Assembly (NCBI RefSeq): GCF_031679605.1
Contig: NZ_CP117522.1
Span: 62,001-126,000, forward strand
Reading direction: 5' to 3'
DNA from: Streptomyces luomodiensis
Lineage (GTDB): Bacteria > Actinomycetota > Actinomycetes > Streptomycetales > Streptomycetaceae
DNA length: 64,000 bases
The position numbers and the translations under genes are program-made. Positions 18,438 to 27,882 of the stretch are shown here, piece after piece (position 1 is the first letter of the stretch; each line of letters begins with the position of its first letter). The notes below the pieces were generated by a model. The model was not told the DNA's origin. It saw nothing but the letters and a program-made list of their open reading frames with translations, and ran no database searches.

Positions 18438-18749
18438 TTACTGTGACCGTTCGCCGTACGGTTCCGCCCGGCGCCTCCAGGCCCTCACCTCGCACCGGGC
18501 TGAGCAATACAGAGCGTCCGAACGGCGGTCGACCCCGGCCACCCACCGGGCCCCGCACTCCGGGCACACCGCCTCACCATCGCCGTGCTGAGCCGCTGCC
18601 AGAAGCCGGCGCAGCCGGCGCTCCTTCCGCCACTGCCTGGCACGACACACCGACAAACAGAACTCCGCCCTGGACCGGGCATCCGGCCCCAGCCGTTCAC
18701 CACAGTCCCGACAGATCCTCTCCCTAGCCCATCCAGCGTCCTCGGACAC
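18438..18749 (-). CDS. Small Cys-rich zinc-ribbon protein
   Basis: The GTG at 18749 gives 103 aa. Paired cysteines recur: ICRDCGERL, FCLSVCRARQW, AVCPECGARW and YCSARCEVRAW, i.e. two ribbon pairs separated by a basic helix (RKERRLRRLLAAA). Short proteins with YCSxxCRxRxxR knuckles are widespread and uncharacterised in Streptomyces and probably bind nucleic acid. The frame is open well upstream, so the start is uncertain. Its 3' end abuts the IS5 remnant. Confidence 0.45.
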   Translation of the reverse strand: MSEDAGWARERICRDCGERLGPDARSRAEFCLSVCRARQWRKERRLRRLLAAAQHGDGEAVCPECGARWVAGVDRRSDALYCSARCEVRAWRRRAEPYGERSQ

Positions 18750-18862
18750 CTGGCCAGCGTAGGACTCCAGGCTGCTAAGAACCGAGGCCTGGAAACACGC
18801 ACTAAAGATCACCAACAGAGTCACGACGTTGCACGCAGGTTGCCGGTTACTGAGACGCCCTC

Positions 18863-19669
18863 CTAGGGGTTGGCGTCGGCGGGCACGGCCGTTTCGCCCG
18901 GCCGTAGCCCGAGCCCGGCGATCTCCGGCACGGCCAGGGTGCCGCCGTCCGACAGCAGCAGCGCCGTGATGGCGTCGGCCGGGCCCTCGGTGAAGTGCCC
19001 GTGTGCGCCCGGGAGGGGGACGACCGTGCCCGGTTCGCCGACGGGAATGCCGGTGACCCGGCTCAGCCACGCCGCGGCGGCGGCCGGGTCGGGCGTCTCG
19101 ATGACGAAACCGGCGAGGTCGTACGGCCCCCGCCGCGTGGTGGCGGCCCGGTACTCGCGGAAGATCGTGTCGCGGTCCGGGGTGTACGTGATGAAGAACG
19201 GAGCCCATGACGGAACGCCGTCACCGGTCAGGACCGCCTCGGCGAAGGAGACCGGGGCGCCCTCGGAGGCGAAGGTGTGCAGCTCGACCGTGTGGCCCTG
19301 GGCGCGGAGCCGCTCCGTGGTCGCCGCCACGTCCGCGACGTGGATGGCGAAGTTCAGCCCGCCGCCGCCCGCCGCGAGTAGCGCGTCGATGCGGGGCATC
19401 CAGGGCACCATCGCCTTGCCGTAGGGCGAGGCGTCGAACTCGGCCCGGTCCTCGACGGTGAAGGTCTCCACGTACCGCACGTCCAGGCGCCAGGCGCCGT
19501 TCCTGTAGCCGCGGCAGGGCGGGTTGGCGTGGGCGGGGAGACCGGCCCGGGTATAGGCCCGTACGGCGGAGTCGACGTCGGGGACGCAGTGCAGCAGATG
19601 GTCGAACTCCGGGGATTCCGGGGGCCCCGGGGGCTCAGGAGTCTGCGGTAACGGCTGTCGCGTATTCAT
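18863..19669 (-). CDS. VOC-family (glyoxalase-like) protein
   Basis: 268 aa from the ATG at 19669 (a GTG at 19684 is possible). FDHLLHCVPDVDSAVRAY opens a first beta-alpha-beta-beta-beta module. LNFAIHVADVAATTERLRAQGH begins the second and GFVIETPDPAAAAAWLSRV the third. This matches the glyoxalase_3-like branch of the vicinal-oxygen-chelate superfamily. The metal-site residues His and Glu cannot be assigned with confidence. It is a single gene between remnants, and the substrate is unknown. Confidence 0.7.
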   Translation of the reverse strand: MNTRQPLPQTPEPPGPPESPEFDHLLHCVPDVDSAVRAYTRAGLPAHANPPCRGYRNGAWRLDVRYVETFTVEDRAEFDASPYGKAMVPWMPRIDALLAAGGGGLNFAIHVADVAATTERLRAQGHTVELHTFASEGAPVSFAEAVLTGDGVPSWAPFFITYTPDRDTIFREYRAATTRRGPYDLAGFVIETPDPAAAAAWLSRVTGIPVGEPGTVVPLPGAHGHFTEGPADAITALLLSDGGTLAVPEIAGLGLRPGETAVPADANP

Positions 19670-19910
19670 GGATGCCAGTATCACCTGGCGGGGCTACGAC
19701 GGCAGGGTCCACATCGGCAACGACCTCGACCGCATTCCACTGAGGTGAATCCTGGGGCGCCGCGGTAGTGATGCCGCACAGCGAGCGGGTGTCGTTCCGC
19801 ACCGGATCCCGTCCGCTCCAACCCGGGTCTTCGAACGTCAGCGGTGCGTCGTCCCGAGTGGCTCGACCCGGACCGTCTGCCCGTCGCACTGCTGATGCCG
19901 GTAGCCCGGC

Positions 19911-20165
19911 TGCCGACGCCGCTCGTTCACTGACCGGGTCCCCCCGCTACCGGCGCGGGTCACCATGCGACTGCGGGCCGCGGCCGGACACCGGACAGGC
20001 GCAGCCGGGTCCACCGTCATCCAGGCCGCCCGGGATCTGCACCTGTCCTGGCCGACCGTGATGCATGCCTTCCGCGGGCAGGCCCGCGAAGCCCTCGACG
20101 CGCCCCTGCCCGAGGTCGGCGTGCCGGGCGTTGCCGAGACCCGCCGAGGCAGGCCAGTTCCGCAG
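19911..20165 (+). mobile_element. ISL3-family transposase remnant
   Basis: The plus strand encodes CRRRSFTDRVPPLPARVTMR, then VIQAARDLHLSWPTVMHAF and EVGVPGVAETRRGRP. This is the N-terminal zinc-binding and HTH part of an ISL3 transposase up to the first catalytic segment, where the usual Asp of DETRRGRP is Ala. In-frame stops lie just upstream and the rest is missing. It directly borders the 3' end of the MmgE/PrpD gene. Confidence 0.6.
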
Positions 20166-20175
20166 AGTCCGTTGA

Positions 20176-21504
20176 TCACCGCCGCAGCAGTTGGCACAGG
20201 GTGTTTCGCAGATCGCCGACGTCGCGCACGGTGTCCAGGGACAGGCACTGCGCGATCCACTGCTCCCAGTGGCTGTCACCTGCGTCAGCGCCGATGGTGC
20301 GGCGGAACTTGGCCGTGACCGCGTCACCGGGCAAGGGGCGGGCGGCGCCTCCACCGCTGCCCAGGCACTCCTTCTCGACCCGCTGTCCGTCCGCGAGATC
20401 GACGACCACGCGCGCGCCCCAGCGGTCCGGCAGGTGAGCGTCGAGTCCGGGGGCGTGGTCCAGGGCCACCTCCGGCACCCCCTGCGGCAGCGCGCCCCTG
20501 TAGAAACCGACGTCCGCGGCGGCTCCGTGGAGCCACGCGGCGACGGCGAAGACCGCGCTGGCCGCGGCCTCGGTGGGACCCGCCGGCGCACGATCGGCGG
20601 TGACAAAGCGCAGCAGCGCCTCGGGCAGCAGGATCTCGATGCGTCGGGCCTCCGCGATCGGCCGCCCCTGGGCCGCCAGCGCCTCCAGCGCGTCCAGCGC
20701 CGCGTGCAGCGGCCGGGCGCACGGATACACCTTGAACACACAGCCGTTCAGGTGCGGTTCCGTCTCGGTCGAGGCCGGTGCGGCGCGCGTGCCCAGCGCC
20801 GCGGCGGCGGGCCCGTCCAGCAGGGTGCGGCTGGCCCGGGCGCCGATGCGGGCCAGGTGGGCGGCCTCCGCTCCGTCGGCCGCCGCGCGCCCGGCCAGCA
20901 GGTAGTGGCCCGCGCCGAGCTCGTCCGCGCTGAGCAGCCCGCCGAGGCCGGCAGCGGCCAGGCCCAGGGCTGCGGTGGTCTCCTCATGGTCGAGGTCCAG
21001 CAGGCCGGCCGCGGCGGCGGCCGAGCCCAGTGCGCCGAAGACGGCGGTCGGCCACCAGGCGGTGCCGTACAGGCGGGGTCCGCCGAAGCGCAGTCCCGCC
21101 TCGACGATCACCTCATAGCCGGTGATCACGGCGTCGACAACAGCCCTGCCCGACCGTCCTTCGCGGTCGGCCACGGCCAGGGCGGTCGGGACCACCACGG
21201 CCGCGGGTGCCACCGCCGCGGCGGGGTGCAGGGCGTCGTACTCGTCGGCGTGTGCGAGCACGGCCTCCGCCCACAGGGTCGTGCGCAGCCCATGCCGGCC
21301 GGCCAGGGCGGGCGTGCGCAGCCCCCCGGGGACGCCGGTGTCCGTCACGAACCGGCCCAGCTGCGCCGCGAGGGGGTGGGTGCTGCCGGCCACCACGCAG
21401 CCCAGTGTGTCGAGGACGTGGAGGGCGGCCAGCGACCGAGTGCCGGCGTCGGCCTCCTTGGCCCGGTGGCGGCCGCGCAGTGCCAGCTCCTCCAGCACAC
21501 TCAC
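20176..21504 (-). CDS. MmgE/PrpD family protein
   Basis: 442 aa; the GTG at 21504 overlaps the TGA of the upstream LLM gene. Family features are LAALHVLDTLGCVVAG near the N-terminus, HADEYDALHPAAAVAPAAVV with the conserved His/Asp region, and the C-terminal PDRWGARVVVDLADGQ. MmgE/PrpD enzymes include 2-methylcitrate dehydratase, aconitate isomerase-like and other dehydratase/isomerase activities; the reaction here is unknown. It is the last gene of a three-gene operon with the LLM oxidoreductase and alpha/beta hydrolase. Confidence 0.82.
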   Translation of the reverse strand: MSVLEELALRGRHRAKEADAGTRSLAALHVLDTLGCVVAGSTHPLAAQLGRFVTDTGVPGGLRTPALAGRHGLRTTLWAEAVLAHADEYDALHPAAAVAPAAVVVPTALAVADREGRSGRAVVDAVITGYEVIVEAGLRFGGPRLYGTAWWPTAVFGALGSAAAAAGLLDLDHEETTAALGLAAAGLGGLLSADELGAGHYLLAGRAAADGAEAAHLARIGARASRTLLDGPAAAALGTRAAPASTETEPHLNGCVFKVYPCARPLHAALDALEALAAQGRPIAEARRIEILLPEALLRFVTADRAPAGPTEAAASAVFAVAAWLHGAAADVGFYRGALPQGVPEVALDHAPGLDAHLPDRWGARVVVDLADGQRVEKECLGSGGGAARPLPGDAVTAKFRRTIGADAGDSHWEQWIAQCLSLDTVRDVGDLRNTLCQLLRR

Positions 21505-22563
21505 CGGATCGCTCCCGGCCGCATGGCGGGCAGCACCGTGGAGCCGACGCTTTCGATCAGCTCGGTGGGCAGGTCGTAGGAGCCGACGTGCTGGAGGAAC
21601 ACTCCGGTCACTCCGGTGGCGTGCAGTTCCCGGAGCCGTTCGGTGATCTCCTGAGCGGTGCCGAACAGGCAGAACTCCTGGGCGAAGCGCAGGGCTGCCT
21701 CGTCGCTGACCCACTTGGAGCAGATCTTCACGGCCGTGTCCCAGTCCTCGGCGTGCACGAGATCCGGGTAGACCCCTTCCACCTGAGCGGGGACGTCCAG
21801 TTCGATCCCCGCGAGGGGCGAGGAAGGGAGCTCCGCCGTTCTGCGCGATCGAGGCGCAGATCGGTTTGAGTCGTCGCGCGTCGGCCTCGACGTCGTCGGT
21901 CACCGCGCAGAACGCCGAGACCGTCAGTGGGACGGCCTCGGCGGCGCGGCGCGCGGCCTCGGCTCCCTCCCGCACCCGCGCGATGGCACCGGCCAGGGTC
22001 TTCGGCGAGGCGCCGCTGAGCAGGATGACACCGTCCGCTGTCTCCCCGGCGAGCCGCAGGTTCCGCGGTCCGCTGGCGGCCACGTGCACCGGTACGTCCG
22101 GCTGAGGATCGCGGAGCCGGGAGCGGACGCCGCCGAAGTCCCACTCGTGCCCCGCCAGCAGCGCCCGCAGCATGCCCAGTCCCTCACGCAGCGCGGCCCC
22201 GGTGCTCGGGCGCAGACCGATGGGGCCGACCGAGCTGTTGCCCACACCGAGGCCGAGGGTGAACCTGCCAGGGGCGAGCTCGGCCACACTGCGCGCGGCC
22301 GAGGCGACGACGGCCGGGTGCCGGGTCACCAGATTGGTGACCGCGGTGCCCAGCCCGATCCGTTCGGTGTGCAGGGCGGCCGCGGTCAGCACCGTGAACA
22401 CGTCCCGCCACAGCAGCTGGGAATCGGGGAACCACACCTGGTCAAAACCGAGTTCCTCGGCCCGGCGCACGGATCCGACCAGCCGGTCCGCCCGGTCGCA
22501 CGGCGGGATGCGGACACCGACCCGCAGGCCGGCGTCCGGCCCGGCCGCTGCCGGGGCGTTCAT
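21501..22563 (-). pseudogene. LLM-class (luciferase-like) flavin-dependent oxidoreductase, frameshifted
   Basis: The N-terminal part reads GLRVGVRIPPCDRADRLVGS, FDQVWFPDSQLLWRDVF, and LAPGRFTLGLGVGN. The C-terminal part in another frame reads DLVHAEDWDTAVKICSKWV and FGTAQEITERLRELHATG. Removing one base from the GGGG run at 21815-21818 on the plus strand joins them (coding FLALAGIELDVPAQVEGVYP) into a normal ~353-aa luciferase-like monooxygenase or F420-dependent reductase. The ATG at 22563 overlaps the upstream hydrolase stop. If the frameshift is real the enzyme is lost. If not, it is the oxidative step of this operon. Confidence 0.75.
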
Positions 22564-23612
22564 GCCCGCCCCCGGCCCAGGAACTCGACCGCGAGCTTGT
22601 TGAACCGGTCCGCGTGCTCGTGCTGGGGCCAGTGTCCGCACTCCGGGAAGATCTCCAGGGCCGAGCCCGGGATCGACTGCTGCATCCGGTGCGCTTCGGG
22701 GACGTTGCCGAAGGGATTCTGCGCGCCCCAGACGATCTGGGTGGGCGCGGCGATCCGGGCCATCTGCTCCGGGGTGAGGAGGTCTTCGGTCCGGTTCTCC
22801 ATCTTCTGCAGGCACAGCAGCTCGTCGATGCCGGCGACGAACTCGGGCCGGTGGTAGATCGCGTGGCGCACGTCGACGAGCTCCTCGGAGACGTTCACCG
22901 CGTCGTGCATGAGCAGTTCCAGGCGGCGGCGGGTGAGGTCCCTGTCGTCGCTGGTCACAGCTGCCTTGGTGCTGGTGCGGATACGGTCCATGACCTCGGG
23001 GTTGGCCACGGTCCCGCCCGGGGCGACGAGGATCAGCCGCCCGACGCGGTCGGGGTGGTCGGCGGCCAGGCGGCCGGCCACCCAGCCGCCGAGCGACTCG
23101 CCGATGAAGTGGGCGCGCTGGATGGCGCGGCTGTCGAGGTAGTCCAGCACGTGCCGCACATAGCGCGGGATGCGCAGGTCCCCGCCCGGGTTGGCGGTGT
23201 AGCCGTGGCCCAGCATGTCGAGGGCGTGCAGTGCGAAGTGCTCGGACAGCTCCGGCACGTTGCGCACGAACGCCTCGAGGCGGCCGCTGGTGCCGTGGAG
23301 CATCACGACGGCCTCGCTCTCACCGGCGCGCAGCACACGGGTGCGGGCTTCTTTCAGGATCTCGATCGTCTGCTGCTGTTCACGGACCTCCTTGCGCAGC
23401 CGCTTGAGCTCCTCGCGCCCGGCGCTGGTCAGCTCACCGGACTTGCCCTCGCCCCGGTCCGCCTTCACCCGGCGGTACCAGCCGCGCAGGGACTCGGAGC
23501 TGATCCCGAGCTCCCGGGCGACGGCGGTGACCGTCTTGCCCGAGGAATCCACGAGCGCGATCGCGTCCCGCTTGAACTCCTCGGTGTACCGCTTCGTGTA
23601 CTTGCTTCCCAC
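22560..23612 (-). CDS. Chimeric protein: IS3 OrfA N-terminus fused to a meta-cleavage-type alpha/beta hydrolase
   Basis: 350 aa in one open frame. Residues 1-89 are an IS3-family OrfA (KYTKRYTEEFKRDAIALV, an HTH with ARELGISSESLRGWYRR, and a leucine-zipper-like QQTIEILKEA). From residue ~90 the sequence becomes an alpha/beta hydrolase: VVMLHGTSG oxyanion loop, nucleophile Ser in FIGESLGGWVAG, catalytic His in CGHWPQHEH. The usual acid-loop Asp appears as WGAQNPFG, so the third residue is unclear. The hydrolase resembles MhpC-type C-C hydrolases. An IS3 insertion and deletion replaced its natural first ~15 residues and probably its promoter. The hydrolase core looks complete. Confidence 0.75.
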   Translation of the reverse strand: MGSKYTKRYTEEFKRDAIALVDSSGKTVTAVARELGISSESLRGWYRRVKADRGEGKSGELTSAGREELKRLRKEVREQQQTIEILKEARTRVLRAGESEAVVMLHGTSGRLEAFVRNVPELSEHFALHALDMLGHGYTANPGGDLRIPRYVRHVLDYLDSRAIQRAHFIGESLGGWVAGRLAADHPDRVGRLILVAPGGTVANPEVMDRIRTSTKAAVTSDDRDLTRRRLELLMHDAVNVSEELVDVRHAIYHRPEFVAGIDELLCLQKMENRTEDLLTPEQMARIAAPTQIVWGAQNPFGNVPEAHRMQQSIPGSALEIFPECGHWPQHEHADRFNKLAVEFLGRGRA

Positions 23613-23665
23613 CTGGTGTCACTTCCTGTGGAACCTCAAGATCCCAGTCTCCAGGTGTCCAAGCT

Positions 23666-23842
23666 TCACCGCCGGAGACACCCGCCGAGGCCGATGATGT
23701 AGCCGCTGTCGGTCCACACGTCGCCAACCGCATAGGTGCCGGTGCAGGGGCTCGGGCAGGAGTCGTAGGGGTAGCGTGCGAGTACCGCGTCGACGTGGGC
23801 GCCGTATTGGTCGCGAACGGTCTGCCGGCTGGTGTCACGCCG
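23666..23842 (-). pseudogene. Type-B carboxylesterase C-terminal fragment
   Basis: In the minus strand a frame of about 59 codons reads QTVRDQYGAHVDAVLARYPY, then YAVGDVWTDSGYIIGLGGC before a stop at 23666. This is the region around the catalytic acid of para-nitrobenzyl-esterase-like enzymes. The upstream catalytic Ser portion is missing. The stop is followed within a few bases by the probable end of the IS3 sequence. Confidence 0.45.
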
Positions 23843-23918
23843 TCACCATCGCCGACAACCTTTCGGTTGGCCGGCTCGGGGAGAAACGAGCCCCACGGCT
23901 CCTTCGCGCGGCCGGAAC

Positions 23919-24860
23919 TCAGCCGGATTGAGCCTGCCGCGGGTGCACAGAGTCCGCGACGGTGACGAGCGACTGCATCATGGCCTCCGAGGCCGGGCTC
24001 AGACGGCGTCCGGCCGCGAGGGTGATCCCGACGCGTGCGCCGACGAGGTCGAGCGAGATCGGCAGTGCGGTGAGCCGGGGGTCGCTCGCGCCGATGAGTT
24101 CCGGTAGCGCGGCCACCATATCGGTCTCCACGAGGAGCTGGCGGATGGTGAGGAACGCGGTCGTCTCGACGCGGTTGGGGGGCAGGGAGCAGTCGTTGCG
24201 GTGGAAGAACTCCTCGAGTTCCGTGCGCAGCGCCGTCTCCACCCCCGGCAGGACCCACGGGTAGGCGATCAACTCGTCGAGCGGGATCTGGGTGCGTGCC
24301 GCGAGCGGGTGCCCGCTGCGCGCGATCACGCGGATGGTCTCCGCGTGCAGCGTCTGCTGGATCGTCCCCTCCGGGGGGACCGTCGCCAGGCGGCCGATGA
24401 TGAAGTCGATCTTGCCTGCGACGAGGTCTTCGAGCAGCGCCTCCGGCGTCGCTTCGCGCACGACGATCCTCAGGGCGGGGCGGTCTTGCTTGAGCTGGGC
24501 GATGGCCCGCGGCAGCAGGAGGTTGGAGCCCGCGAGATGGGTGCCGATGACCACGTGGCCGCGAGTGGCGTCGGCTATCTCCTGGAGATGCCGGCTCGCC
24601 TGGTTCATCTGGGCCAGCGCCGAGCGCGCGTACTGGGTGAAAGCGTCACCGAACTCGGTGGGCTGGATCCCCCGGGGGCCGCGTTCATAGAGGGTGACAC
24701 CGAGGATGCGTTCGAGATCCTGGAGGCTGCGGGTCACCACGGGCTGGGTGACGTGGAGCGCGGCCGCGGCGCCGACCACGCTCCCCTGGCCGGAGAGCGC
24801 CTCGACGAGGAGGAGATGGCGGAATTTCAGCCGCCCATCCAACATCCGCGGTATTTCCAT
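23919..24860 (-). CDS. LysR-type transcriptional regulator (GbpR/PcaQ-like), copy 1
   Basis: 313 aa. The N-terminal HTH is LLLVEALSGQGSVVGAAAAL, HVTQPVVTRSLQDLERILG, followed by the signature GVTLYERGPRGIQPTEFG. Residues ~95-300 form the substrate-binding domain. It closely resembles the second LysR at 41.7 kb (same FRHLLLV...GAA, LHVTQPVVTRSLQ and GPRG blocks), so the two are recent paralogues. It lies between the hydrolase operon and the 3-hydroxyanthranilate operon, all on the minus strand, and probably controls the latter and itself. A GGCATAACC motif sits upstream of its start. Confidence 0.88.
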   Translation of the reverse strand: MEIPRMLDGRLKFRHLLLVEALSGQGSVVGAAAALHVTQPVVTRSLQDLERILGVTLYERGPRGIQPTEFGDAFTQYARSALAQMNQASRHLQEIADATRGHVVIGTHLAGSNLLLPRAIAQLKQDRPALRIVVREATPEALLEDLVAGKIDFIIGRLATVPPEGTIQQTLHAETIRVIARSGHPLAARTQIPLDELIAYPWVLPGVETALRTELEEFFHRNDCSLPPNRVETTAFLTIRQLLVETDMVAALPELIGASDPRLTALPISLDLVGARVGITLAAGRRLSPASEAMMQSLVTVADSVHPRQAQSG

Positions 24861-24885
24861 ATGAGAATGGTAGACCGCCTTCCAT

Positions 24886-24900
24886 CCTGAGGCATAACCA
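24886..24900. promoter_or_regulatory. Candidate LysR-site upstream of LysR copy 1
   Basis: CCTGAGGCATAACCA lies 26 bases before the LysR start and shares GGCATA(A/G)CC with the tandem copies at 29396-29421 and, with one change, with the region before LysR copy 2. Confidence 0.35.
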
Positions 24901-25087
24901 CACGGCTGTGTGCATCACCATGGACATACCCGCTGGTGGAGCCTGGTCCGGATGCCCGGCGACGGGCTTGTTCGAGCAGTGGAGTGGCGGACCCTGGCCG
25001 TGATGGCACGGGTACCAGGGTCCGCCGGTCCCGACTGAGCGGATGTCACTCGGATGGAGTTTCACCTTTCGGAGGGCCGGTTCGCGG

Positions 25088-26083
25088 TCAGCGATCGGCA
25101 GGCACGCGCCCGACCCAGCGCAGCGCGTTGCCGCCGGCGATCGCCTCGCGCTCCGCGGCGCTGAGGAAGTCGGCCTTCCGCAGCACCTGGCCGACGGGCC
25201 GTTCGCCCAGCGGGTAGGGGTAGTCGCTGCCCAGCATCACGTGGTCCGCGCCGAGGGTGTCGACCAGCGTGCGCAGAGCCACGGGATCGAAGACGACGCT
25301 GTCCACGCTGAACCGGCCGAGGTAGGCCGAGGGCGGCAGCTGCGAGGTGGCGATGATGTCCGAGCGGCGATGCCAGGCGTTCTCCAGGCGCCCCAGCCAG
25401 AACGCGAAGGATCCGCCGCCGTGCGCGAAACAGATCCGCAGCGAGTCCGGCACCCGGTCGAACACTCCGCCGAGGATCATGGCGAGCAGGGAGAGGTGGG
25501 TCTCCGCCGGCATCCCGGTCAGCCACCGCGCCATCCAGCGTTCCAACCGCGGGGAGGTGGGCATGTCCCAGGGATGCACGAAGACCGGCGCGCCGCGCGA
25601 GGCCGCGTGCTGGAGGAAGGTGACGACGCCTTCCGCGTCGAGGTCCTGGTCGCCGACGTGATTGCCGATCTCCACCCCGATATGCCCGGCGTCCAGACAG
25701 CGGTCGAGCTCGCGGCAGGCCGCGTCGGGGTCCTGCAGCGGCACCTGGGCGAACGGAATGAACCGCTCCCTGTCGGGTGCGCAGATCTCCAGAGCGAGAT
25801 CGTTGAAGATCCGGCAGACCTTGACCGCCTCGGCACCGCTCAGGTCGTACCCGAAGAACAGCGGTGTGGGAGAGACCACCTGGGCCTGTACTCCATCGGC
25901 CGCCATGTCGGTCAGTCGGGCCGACACGTCCCAGCAGTTAGATTCGATGGCCCGGAACTCGGTCTCCCCCACCATGATCATCGCCTGGCGTTCCGACTCC
26001 ACCCGCAGCCAGGGACGTCCGGGACCGAGATCCGGCCAGCCGACGGGGACGTAGTGGGTGTGTATGTCGATGACAGCGGACAC
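25088..26083 (-). CDS. nbaD: 2-amino-3-carboxymuconate-6-semialdehyde decarboxylase (ACMSD)
   Basis: 331 aa amidohydrolase-fold decarboxylase. Zinc ligands are visible: His-x-His in DIHTHYVP (residues ~7-10), His in PVFVHPWDMP, His in RICFAHGGGSFAFWLG, and Asp in MLGSDYPYPLGE. The length and the conserved C-terminal DYPYP and ALRWVGRV match bacterial ACMSD. It removes CO2 from ACMS, the unstable product of 3-hydroxyanthranilate dioxygenase, giving 2-aminomuconate semialdehyde. It is the last gene of the operon, directly after the dioxygenase. A truncated paralogue lies at 35.5 kb. Confidence 0.88.
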   Translation of the reverse strand: MSAVIDIHTHYVPVGWPDLGPGRPWLRVESERQAMIMVGETEFRAIESNCWDVSARLTDMAADGVQAQVVSPTPLFFGYDLSGAEAVKVCRIFNDLALEICAPDRERFIPFAQVPLQDPDAACRELDRCLDAGHIGVEIGNHVGDQDLDAEGVVTFLQHAASRGAPVFVHPWDMPTSPRLERWMARWLTGMPAETHLSLLAMILGGVFDRVPDSLRICFAHGGGSFAFWLGRLENAWHRRSDIIATSQLPPSAYLGRFSVDSVVFDPVALRTLVDTLGADHVMLGSDYPYPLGERPVGQVLRKADFLSAAEREAIAGGNALRWVGRVPADR

Positions 26084-26087
26084 CGGA

Positions 26088-26615
26088 TCAGCCCTTACCG
26101 GGGTGCAGCGTGCCGCAGTTTCCGCACGTGCGCTGCTCGACGGACGCGTGGAAGGCCTCGAACACCGGGGGCAGGTCGGCGACGATGTCCCGCACCTGCA
26201 ACTCCACCGAATGCACCTTCGTACCGCACTCCAGGCAGAACCAGCCGAACTGCTCCGTCGTCCCCTCGGGGCGGACGCGCTCCACCACGATGCCGATGGA
26301 TCCTTCTTCCGGACGCTGTGGTGAGTGCCAGGTATTGCCGGGCAGCAGCCACATGTCGCCTTCGCGGATGTCCACGCGCTGCGGACCGTCCTCGGTGATC
26401 ACATTGACGTGCATATTGCCCTTGACCTGGTAGAAGTACTCCTCGAACGGGTCGAAGTGGAAGTCGAGCCGCTGGTTGGGGCCGCCGACGATCTGCACGA
26501 TGAAGTCACCGCTGGTGTCCCACATCGCCTTGTTGTTGACCGGAGGCTTCAGCAGGTGCCCGTGCTCCGAGAGCCACTGCGGGAAGTTGAAGACCGGAGG
26601 CAGTGACGACGTCAT
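26088..26615 (-). CDS. nbaC: 3-hydroxyanthranilate 3,4-dioxygenase
   Basis: 175 aa single-cupin enzyme. Key features are [19 protein letters not shown] (Arg for the carboxylate, Fe ligands His and Glu), NTWHSPQRP (third Fe ligand His), and a C-terminal rubredoxin-type site formed by CLECG and CGNCG, which is typical of bacterial HAAO. It opens the ring of 3-hydroxyanthranilate with O2 to give 2-amino-3-carboxymuconate semialdehyde. ACMSD follows after a 4-base gap, and the upstream RidA-family gene overlaps it by 4 bases. High confidence. Confidence 0.94.
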   Translation of the reverse strand: MTSSLPPVFNFPQWLSEHGHLLKPPVNNKAMWDTSGDFIVQIVGGPNQRLDFHFDPFEEYFYQVKGNMHVNVITEDGPQRVDIREGDMWLLPGNTWHSPQRPEEGSIGIVVERVRPEGTTEQFGWFCLECGTKVHSVELQVRDIVADLPPVFEAFHASVEQRTCGNCGTLHPGKG

Positions 26616-27052
26616 GAGAGCTCCTTGGTGGTAAGGCCGGGCCGGCGCACGGCGACGGCCTGGATCTCGATGAGCAGATGCGGGTGGGGAAGCTGGTGGA
26701 CCGCGACGGTGGTCCGCGTGGGACCAGAGGCGTCGAAGTACTCGGCCCAGACGCGGTTGTAGCCGCCGAAGTCGTTCATGCTGACCAGATAGGCGGTGAC
26801 CTGGACGAGGTCATCGAGAGTGCAGTCCACGGCGCGGAGAACGTCACGGATGTTCTCGATCACGGCCCGGGTCTGCGCCTCGATGTCGAGGTCCGTCACC
26901 CCCATCGCGTCGGCGCTGGCCCCGGCGAAGGTGTTGTCGGGGCGGCGGCTGCTGGTCCCGGAGACGAACACCAGGTCACCGACGACCTTGACATGCGGGA
27001 ATCGGCCGCGAGGGGTTGCCTTTCCCTCGACGACGAGGGACTCGTCGTTCAT
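26612..27052 (-). CDS. nbaF: RidA-family 2-aminomuconate deaminase
   Basis: 146 aa YjgF/YER057c/UK114 (RidA) fold protein. [19 protein letters not shown] at the N-terminus and [14 protein letters not shown] at the C-terminus are the family blocks. The glutamate of IEIQAVA is in the usual active-site position. In aminomuconate pathways this branch deaminates 2-aminomuconate to 4-oxalocrotonate. Operon position between the HAAO and decarboxylase genes, with ATGA overlaps on both sides, supports that role over a general enamine deaminase. Confidence 0.85.
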   Translation of the reverse strand: MNDESLVVEGKATPRGRFPHVKVVGDLVFVSGTSSRRPDNTFAGASADAMGVTDLDIEAQTRAVIENIRDVLRAVDCTLDDLVQVTAYLVSMNDFGGYNRVWAEYFDASGPTRTTVAVHQLPHPHLLIEIQAVAVRRPGLTTKELS

Positions 27053-27882
27053 CGCTCCTCCGCGGGTGTGCCGGTGGTGGTGACGCGGACGGAGCCCAGA
27101 CCCGGGACGGCCGCGCTGACCGTGACCCCGCCCGGGAGGGTCACCGCGGCGGTCGCCGCCCCGGCCAGCAGTACGGAACCGGCAGGCAGGACGACCCTCT
27201 GGGCCGCGGCCATGCGTGCGATCGCCGGCAGGGCGAGAACCGGGTCACCGAGGATGTCGCTGGTGCTCCCGGTCGCCACGACCGCGCCGTCGATCTCCAG
27301 CGTCACCGGCCGGTCGTCGAACCGGGCCGCGGCGGAGGTGAGATCGGTCGGCTGCCAGGGCCCTGTCACGAACCCGGCTGCCGAGGTGTTGTCGGCGACT
27401 ACGTCGGTGAGAGAGAACCGGAAGTCGCGGTAGCGGCTGTCGATGATCTCCAGACCGGGGGCGACCGCGTCGACGGCGGCCCGCAGCTCGGCCTCGGGAT
27501 CGGCCGAGGCACGCGCGTCGAACCGCGCACCGAGACGGAAGGCCACCTCCGGTTCGACGCGCGGGTGGATGAAGGCCTCCAGGGCGACGCCACCACCGTC
27601 GACGTACTCGCCGCACGCGTGCAGCCGGCCGAAGATGACGTCGGAAACACCCATCTGCAGCGCCTTGGCCTTGCTGGTGAACCCCAGCTTCACACCGACG
27701 AGACGGTCACCACGGGCCGTCCGCAGATCGGAGCTGAGCGCCTGCACACGGTAGGCGTCGTCCAGGGTGAGGGAGGCGGACCGGCTCAGCTGCGCGATCG
27801 CCCGCCTGGACGTGACCGCCTCATCGAGAGCCGAGGCGTACCGGGAGAGAGGAGAGGTCGATGCGGTCACAGGGCCACGCAC
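27049..27882 (-). CDS. nbaG: 4-oxalocrotonate decarboxylase (fumarylacetoacetase-fold)
   Basis: 277 aa of the hydratase/decarboxylase family. [18 protein letters not shown] and [16 protein letters not shown] are typical, and EPEVAFRLG supplies the Glu-x-Glu metal ligands. The family contains both 2-oxopent-4-enoate hydratases and 4-oxalocrotonate decarboxylases. Placement right after a 2-aminomuconate deaminase favours the decarboxylase, yielding 2-oxopent-4-enoate. No separate hydratase, aldolase or acetaldehyde dehydrogenase gene is present in the window, so the last steps are encoded elsewhere. Confidence 0.82.
   Translation of the reverse strand: MRGPVTASTSPLSRYASALDEAVTSRRAIAQLSRSASLTLDDAYRVQALSSDLRTARGDRLVGVKLGFTSKAKALQMGVSDVIFGRLHACGEYVDGGGVALEAFIHPRVEPEVAFRLGARFDARASADPEAELRAAVDAVAPGLEIIDSRYRDFRFSLTDVVADNTSAAGFVTGPWQPTDLTSAAARFDDRPVTLEIDGAVVATGSTSDILGDPVLALPAIARMAAAQRVVLPAGSVLLAGAATAAVTLPGGVTVSAAVPGLGSVRVTTTGTPAEER

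Noticed and set aside
20176..22815. One 879-aa fusion of LLM oxidoreductase and MmgE/PrpD
   Set aside because: The two families are normally separate. A one-base frameshift in the LLM gene makes its frame run into the MmgE/PrpD frame by chance.
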